Shown piece by piece: positions 52,665 to 55,685 of a stretch of 55,685 bases of DNA. The position numbers were made by a program, and so were the translations under genes. The notes beneath the pieces were generated by a model. That model made no database searches, had not been told where the DNA came from, and was given only the letters and a program-made list of their open reading frames with translations. Source of the stretch: Bacillota bacterium. Its GTDB lineage: Bacteria > Bacillota > Bacilli > Alicyclobacillales > SLC66. Location of the stretch: assembly GCA_021828865.1 (NCBI GenBank), contig JAJZCW010000021.1, positions 1 through 55,685 on the forward strand, given 5' to 3'. Numbering within the stretch: the first letter of the stretch is position 1; each line of letters starts with the position of its first letter.

Positions 52665-53549
52665 TTGGTCGGATTGACGAGAAGGATGAAGATGACGCTT
52701 GTCGCTATTTTTGTCATCTTTTTTTTGGTGATTCTCGTTCTTGCGGTACTCTCTTTAGGGAGTTCTGTTGGATTGGTGAAAAGTGGTCTGTCTCAGGACA
52801 ATTCGTTTGAGGGGCCTTTAGCCACCTCATGGAACAATTTGGTTATCAAAAAAATCAAGCAAACGTATTCCCTTACAAATGGAGAATCGATTGATTTTAC
52901 CGCCAACATTGGCAATGTCACGGTTCGACAAGGCAAAAATAATCAGGTTCATGTAATGGCGAAGGTTGGATTCGGAGGATTATCAACGCAGGATGCAAAA
53001 TTGCAGGCGGAAAATTTTCAATTGACAAGGTCAGGCGCTTTTAACGGTCTGCGCCTTACCTTAGGAAACGTGGCGGAATTCAATCATTCGAGTTACATAC
53101 GCAAGGTGGAAGTGCAAGTGATCGTGCCAGCTAATGCGGTGCTGCAGATTGAAGATCATTTGGGCAACGTCAATGCCACCGGAAAGTACCGTTCTATTCA
53201 AGTGCAGGATGATCTTGGCAACATTACACTAAGCGGCAATGCTGTGTCTTCGACCGTCCTAAGCGATAACATGGGCAATATTTCCTTCCAGGGTGATCCC
53301 GGCGTATCTTCTAATTTCACCAACAATATGGGCAATGTATCGCTGGTGTTCGTTGGAAAGAGAAACTTGCAGGTAAACGCCACAACCGATCTTGGCAACA
53401 TTTCCGGTGCTTTGGGGCAATTGACCGTTCAGTCTTCCCATCACTGGACAGGAACGACTGGCCACGGTAATGGCGGAACGCCATCAGGCACGGTATCGGT
53501 CACCAATAATCTTGGCAATATCTCGCTGAATGAGGTGAATAACGGATGA
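52665..53549 (+). CDS. Membrane-anchored DUF4097-like beta-helix protein with LGN(I/V) repeats
   Basis: About 294 aa from TTG 52665 (AGGGGTGAG 8 bases upstream); a GTG at 52656 is also in frame. An N-terminal helix (KMTLVAIFVIFFLVILVLAVL) anchors it with the bulk outside. The outer part is a beta-solenoid of the DUF4097 type, marked by recurring (L/M)GN(I/V): ANIGNVTV, HLGNVNA, DLGNITL, NMGNISF, NMGNVSL, DLGNISG and NLGNISL. It is rich in Asn, Ser and Thr. Such proteins often accompany ECF or stress regulators of the envelope. Its stop overlaps the next ATG by 4 bases. Confidence 0.8.
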   Translation: MVGLTRRMKMTLVAIFVIFFLVILVLAVLSLGSSVGLVKSGLSQDNSFEGPLATSWNNLVIKKIKQTYSLTNGESIDFTANIGNVTVRQGKNNQVHVMAKVGFGGLSTQDAKLQAENFQLTRSGAFNGLRLTLGNVAEFNHSSYIRKVEVQVIVPANAVLQIEDHLGNVNATGKYRSIQVQDDLGNITLSGNAVSSTVLSDNMGNISFQGDPGVSSNFTNNMGNVSLVFVGKRNLQVNATTDLGNISGALGQLTVQSSHHWTGTTGHGNGGTPSGTVSVTNNLGNISLNEVNNG

Positions 53550-53956
53550 ATGGTCTTGGAGCAAGCCCAATCGTCAATTCGGCGTTTGGCGTGGGAATGG
53601 TAGCAATTTTGTTTCCCGTACTATTTTTGGCAGTGATCCTTGGCTTTATCATTTTAATGCGGTATTTGCGGTATAAAGAAAATTTAATGATGATCCAGCG
53701 CGGATTGCAACCTCCAACGAATAGTGAGCGAAGAGCCATGCGTTATGCCATGCCAGGCGGTCGGTTGCGTGGCGGCATTATCACGTCTTTTGTCGGGTTG
53801 GCATTGTTTTTTGGGTTGCTGACGATGGGCTGGGGACCGTGGCTTCTCGGAGGGTTGATCCCGCTTGCGGTGGGTGTTGGGGAAATACTCACCTTTATAC
53901 TGATGACACCGACGAAAGAAGACCGTTTTAAGGACCGTTTTGACGATAGGGAATAA
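53546..53956 (+). CDS. DUF6249-like membrane protein
   Basis: A 136-aa protein with three hydrophobic segments (about residues 15-40, 77-95 and 98-120). The first is followed by LRYKENLMMIQRGLQPP, a pattern seen in the DUF6249-type proteins that go with ECF sigma factors and DUF4097 proteins. The C-terminus is strongly charged (KEDRFKDRFDDRE). Its ATG overlaps the upstream stop, so it is co-translated with the solenoid protein. A role in envelope stress is inferred from context. Confidence 0.75.
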   Translation: MNGLGASPIVNSAFGVGMVAILFPVLFLAVILGFIILMRYLRYKENLMMIQRGLQPPTNSERRAMRYAMPGGRLRGGIITSFVGLALFFGLLTMGWGPWLLGGLIPLAVGVGEILTFILMTPTKEDRFKDRFDDRE

Positions 53957-53973
53957 CTAGCTTCCTATCGTTG

Positions 53974-54002
53974 TTGACATGCTGTTGGGGAGCCTTCATA
54001 AT
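53974..54002 (+). promoter_or_regulatory. Sigma-A promoter of the guanylate-kinase-like gene
   Basis: TTGACA (53974-53979), exact 17-base spacer, CATAAT (53997-54002). One of the best promoters in the window. The leader is about 40 nt. Confidence 0.8.
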
Positions 54003-54049
54003 ATGTGAAAACCCTGGGAGACCAGTGAATTCAGGTGAGGGATAAATCG

Positions 54050-54661
54050 ATGGTTCCCGAAATATTTATACCATTTCATCCAGAAGACCAAAGACCTCGA
54101 AACGGGTATTTTATCATCCTGTCGGGCCCTTCTGGAGTAGGCAAAAACACGCTACTAAACCGCGTATTGCAGGATTTGAGCGGCGTTTATTACATGCCTT
54201 CGGCCACGACCAGGCCGATGCGGCCAGGTGAAAGCCAGTTAAACCCTTATGCGTTTGTTAGCACCGAAGAATTTGAGGCAATGATTGAACAAGGACAATT
54301 TCTTGAATGGAAAAAAATCCATACGAATGCCTATTATGGGACACACTTACCTACAATACGATACGCGATTGATAATGGATACGATATTATCACCGATATG
54401 GATGTTTTAGGCTGTGCGGATGCGATGGAAGCCTTTCCCCAACACATCCGCACTATTTTTATTACGCCGCCGTCTATTGCGGAACTGTCCCACCGCTTGT
54501 ATGGCAGGGATTCTGACCCTGTCAACATCGAGCAGCGCCTGTCGAGGGCGGAACTGGAACTGAAGTATCAGGACAAATACGATTACCTGATCGTCAATGA
54601 TGATCTCGACCAGAGTGCAGAAGAACTAAAAGAAATCATCCAAAAAATCATTCTGAGTTGA
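54050..54661 (+). CDS. Guanylate kinase-like protein (divergent)
   Basis: 203 aa from ATG 54050, with AGGTGAGGG upstream; a GTG at 54035 is in frame but lies within that site. It has the P-loop GPSGVGKNT, the GMP-binding TTRPMRPGE, EWKKIHTNAYYGTHL and the lid-side IFITPPSIAELSHRL. Two places differ from housekeeping Gmk: the dGvdYxF segment reads SQLNPYAF, so the GMP-contacting Tyr is shifted, and the IDVqG strand reads ITDMDVLG. An N-terminal ~18-residue extension is also present. It may be a second, specialised Gmk or a kinase for another nucleotide. Its strong promoter suggests a used gene. Confidence 0.8.
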   Translation: MVPEIFIPFHPEDQRPRNGYFIILSGPSGVGKNTLLNRVLQDLSGVYYMPSATTRPMRPGESQLNPYAFVSTEEFEAMIEQGQFLEWKKIHTNAYYGTHLPTIRYAIDNGYDIITDMDVLGCADAMEAFPQHIRTIFITPPSIAELSHRLYGRDSDPVNIEQRLSRAELELKYQDKYDYLIVNDDLDQSAEELKEIIQKIILS

Positions 54662-54694
54662 ATTGGTAGCTGGTTTTTGTGATCACCTTAAATG

Positions 54695-55684
54695 TCAAGG
54701 AATCAGTTGAATGCGGTACGTCCTCAGCCACTCGTTCACCTGGACAAGGTAATCAAACATTTGCGGGATCGCCATAATTTGGCCAAACCACGGACGGTGT
54801 TCTGTGGTTTCTTTGCTTCGCTTGACTAGTTCCTCGAGCCACGGAACGTTGATGAGATCAAGCAATGGGGAACTCGGTTCGTGAATGACATCCTCAAATT
54901 GCGCCCGAACCGTATTTAGGTATACCGGATCTGGCGTGGAGGGATAAGGACTTTTTTTGCGGTTGATGACGTCCTCCGGTAACCATCCCTTTAACGCGCG
55001 GCGCAAAATGCCCTTGGACTGGTTGCCGTCCATCTTCATGTGCCAAGGAATATTCCACACGTATTCCACCAATCGGTGGTCGCAAAACGGAACGCGCACC
55101 TCAAGTCCTGCCGCCATGCTCATCCTGTCTTTGCGCTCTAAAAGAGTCGGCAAAAAACGAGTGATGCTGAGGTACGAGATATCGCGGATTCTCGCTTCTT
55201 CTTGGCTTTCGCCAAGCAGTATCGGCACCTCGTCGAGCGCAGCCAGGTAGCGTTCTTTGACAAATGTGTCGGGTGTCATGGTTTCGAGTAACTCTGGGCG
55301 AATCCATCCCGTCCGCTCGTGCAGTTGTAGCGACCAGGGGAAGGTGTCAGCAGTAAGTGCCTCTTCGCGGTGAAACCATGGGTAACCGCCAAAGACTTCA
55401 TCCGCTGCTTCGCCGGAGAGCGCCACGGTCGCATTTTTCTTGATTTCCTGACTGAAAAGAAAGAGCGAGGCATCAATGTCAGCCATGCCTGGGAGGTCTC
55501 TGGCGTAAAGCGGACGCAGGAGGTGATCGGTCATTTGCCTGGTATCAAGGATGACCGGATGATGAACACTTCCAATGTGATCAGCTACTCGCTTAGCCCA
55601 GGGAGCATCCCGCCCTGTTTGAAAGGCATTGGCGACGAAGTGTTTTTCCATGTCGACAAAATCTATTGCATACGTGTGGAGAGT
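54695..55684 (-). CDS. asnB: Asparagine synthetase (glutamine-hydrolysing), C-terminal part
   Basis: The open frame continues to the window edge, so the N-terminal glutaminase domain and ATP-binding start lie outside. The visible ~330 residues are the synthetase domain: HTYAIDFVDMEKHF, VALSGEAADEVFGGYPWF, LERKDRMSMAAGLEVRVPFCDHRLVEYVW, GILRRALKGWLPEDVINRKKSPYP. They amidate aspartate via an aspartyl-adenylate. The conserved SGEAADE(V/L)FGGY and RKKSPYP place it with Bacillus AsnB/AsnO-type enzymes. An internal Met at 55651 is not the real start. Confidence 0.92.
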   Translation of the reverse strand, partial: TLHTYAIDFVDMEKHFVANAFQTGRDAPWAKRVADHIGSVHHPVILDTRQMTDHLLRPLYARDLPGMADIDASLFLFSQEIKKNATVALSGEAADEVFGGYPWFHREEALTADTFPWSLQLHERTGWIRPELLETMTPDTFVKERYLAALDEVPILLGESQEEARIRDISYLSITRFLPTLLERKDRMSMAAGLEVRVPFCDHRLVEYVWNIPWHMKMDGNQSKGILRRALKGWLPEDVINRKKSPYPSTPDPVYLNTVRAQFEDVIHEPSSPLLDLINVPWLEELVKRSKETTEHRPWFGQIMAIPQMFDYLVQVNEWLRTYRIQLIP

Positions 55685-55685
55685 C

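Overview
The window looks like a chromosomal segment from an acidophilic, Alicyclobacillaceae-like Firmicute (an inference). The first half of the evidence is gene order: a 5S rRNA end is followed by guaB ... pdxS-pdxT ... serS, the arrangement found behind an rRNA operon in Bacillus. The second half is a sulfolipid operon (sqdB-gtrA-sqdX), and sulfoquinovosyl lipids are known from acidophilic Alicyclobacillus. Starts are a mixture of ATG, GTG and TTG behind strong purine-rich ribosome binding sites, and consensus sigma-A promoters are easy to find.

Layout. 1-7.3 kb: 5S rRNA end, guaB, a glycerophosphodiesterase, a tiny membrane protein, the pyridoxal-phosphate synthase pair pdxST, a winged-helix regulator with a degenerate receiver, serS, a membrane protein and an acetyltransferase. 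7.4-10.4 kb (minus): a short C-terminally anchored protein and a glycosyltransferase / nucleotide-sugar dehydrogenase pair. 10.5-14.2 kb: dienelactone hydrolase, CBS protein, an MDR oxidoreductase and patB. 14.2-18.5 kb: a TrkA-C remnant, galE and the sulfolipid operon. 18.6-25.5 kb: a three-PAS GGDEF-EAL protein, fhs, panD and an amino acid permease. 25.6-29.7 kb: a three-gene operon (threonine-synthase-like enzyme, aldehyde dehydrogenase, class III aminotransferase). 29.8-35.0 kb: an HD phosphohydrolase, then a minus-strand restriction operon (cytosine-5 methyltransferase, McrB-like AAA+ protein, DUF2357/McrC-like nuclease). A perfect LexA-type SOS box overlaps this operon's promoter, and its nuclease gene carries an in-frame stop.

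35-42 kb holds a BNR-repeat lipoprotein, two MFS exporters, a TnpB 3' remnant, an acetyltransferase and two tandem paralogous small proteins. 42.16-47.97 kb is a decayed island bounded by a 48-bp direct repeat of the 3' part of tRNA-Arg(CCT). It contains a retropepsin-like protease with an overlapping partner gene, GC-rich gene fragments, a dead IS607-type element and two broken IS3-type transposases. 48.1-51.6 kb holds a sirtuin next to a GNAT/acyl-CoA-synthetase fusion, which together look like a reversible protein acetylation pair. 52.0-54.0 kb is a divergent ECF sigma / membrane protein and DUF4097-like / DUF6249-like locus. The window ends with a divergent guanylate-kinase homologue and an asparagine synthetase that runs off the edge.

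The points most worth following are the SOS-controlled but apparently disarmed restriction operon, the protease-plus-partner module in the tRNA island, and the sulfolipid operon carrying a GtrA flippase-like gene. No CRISPR array was seen.
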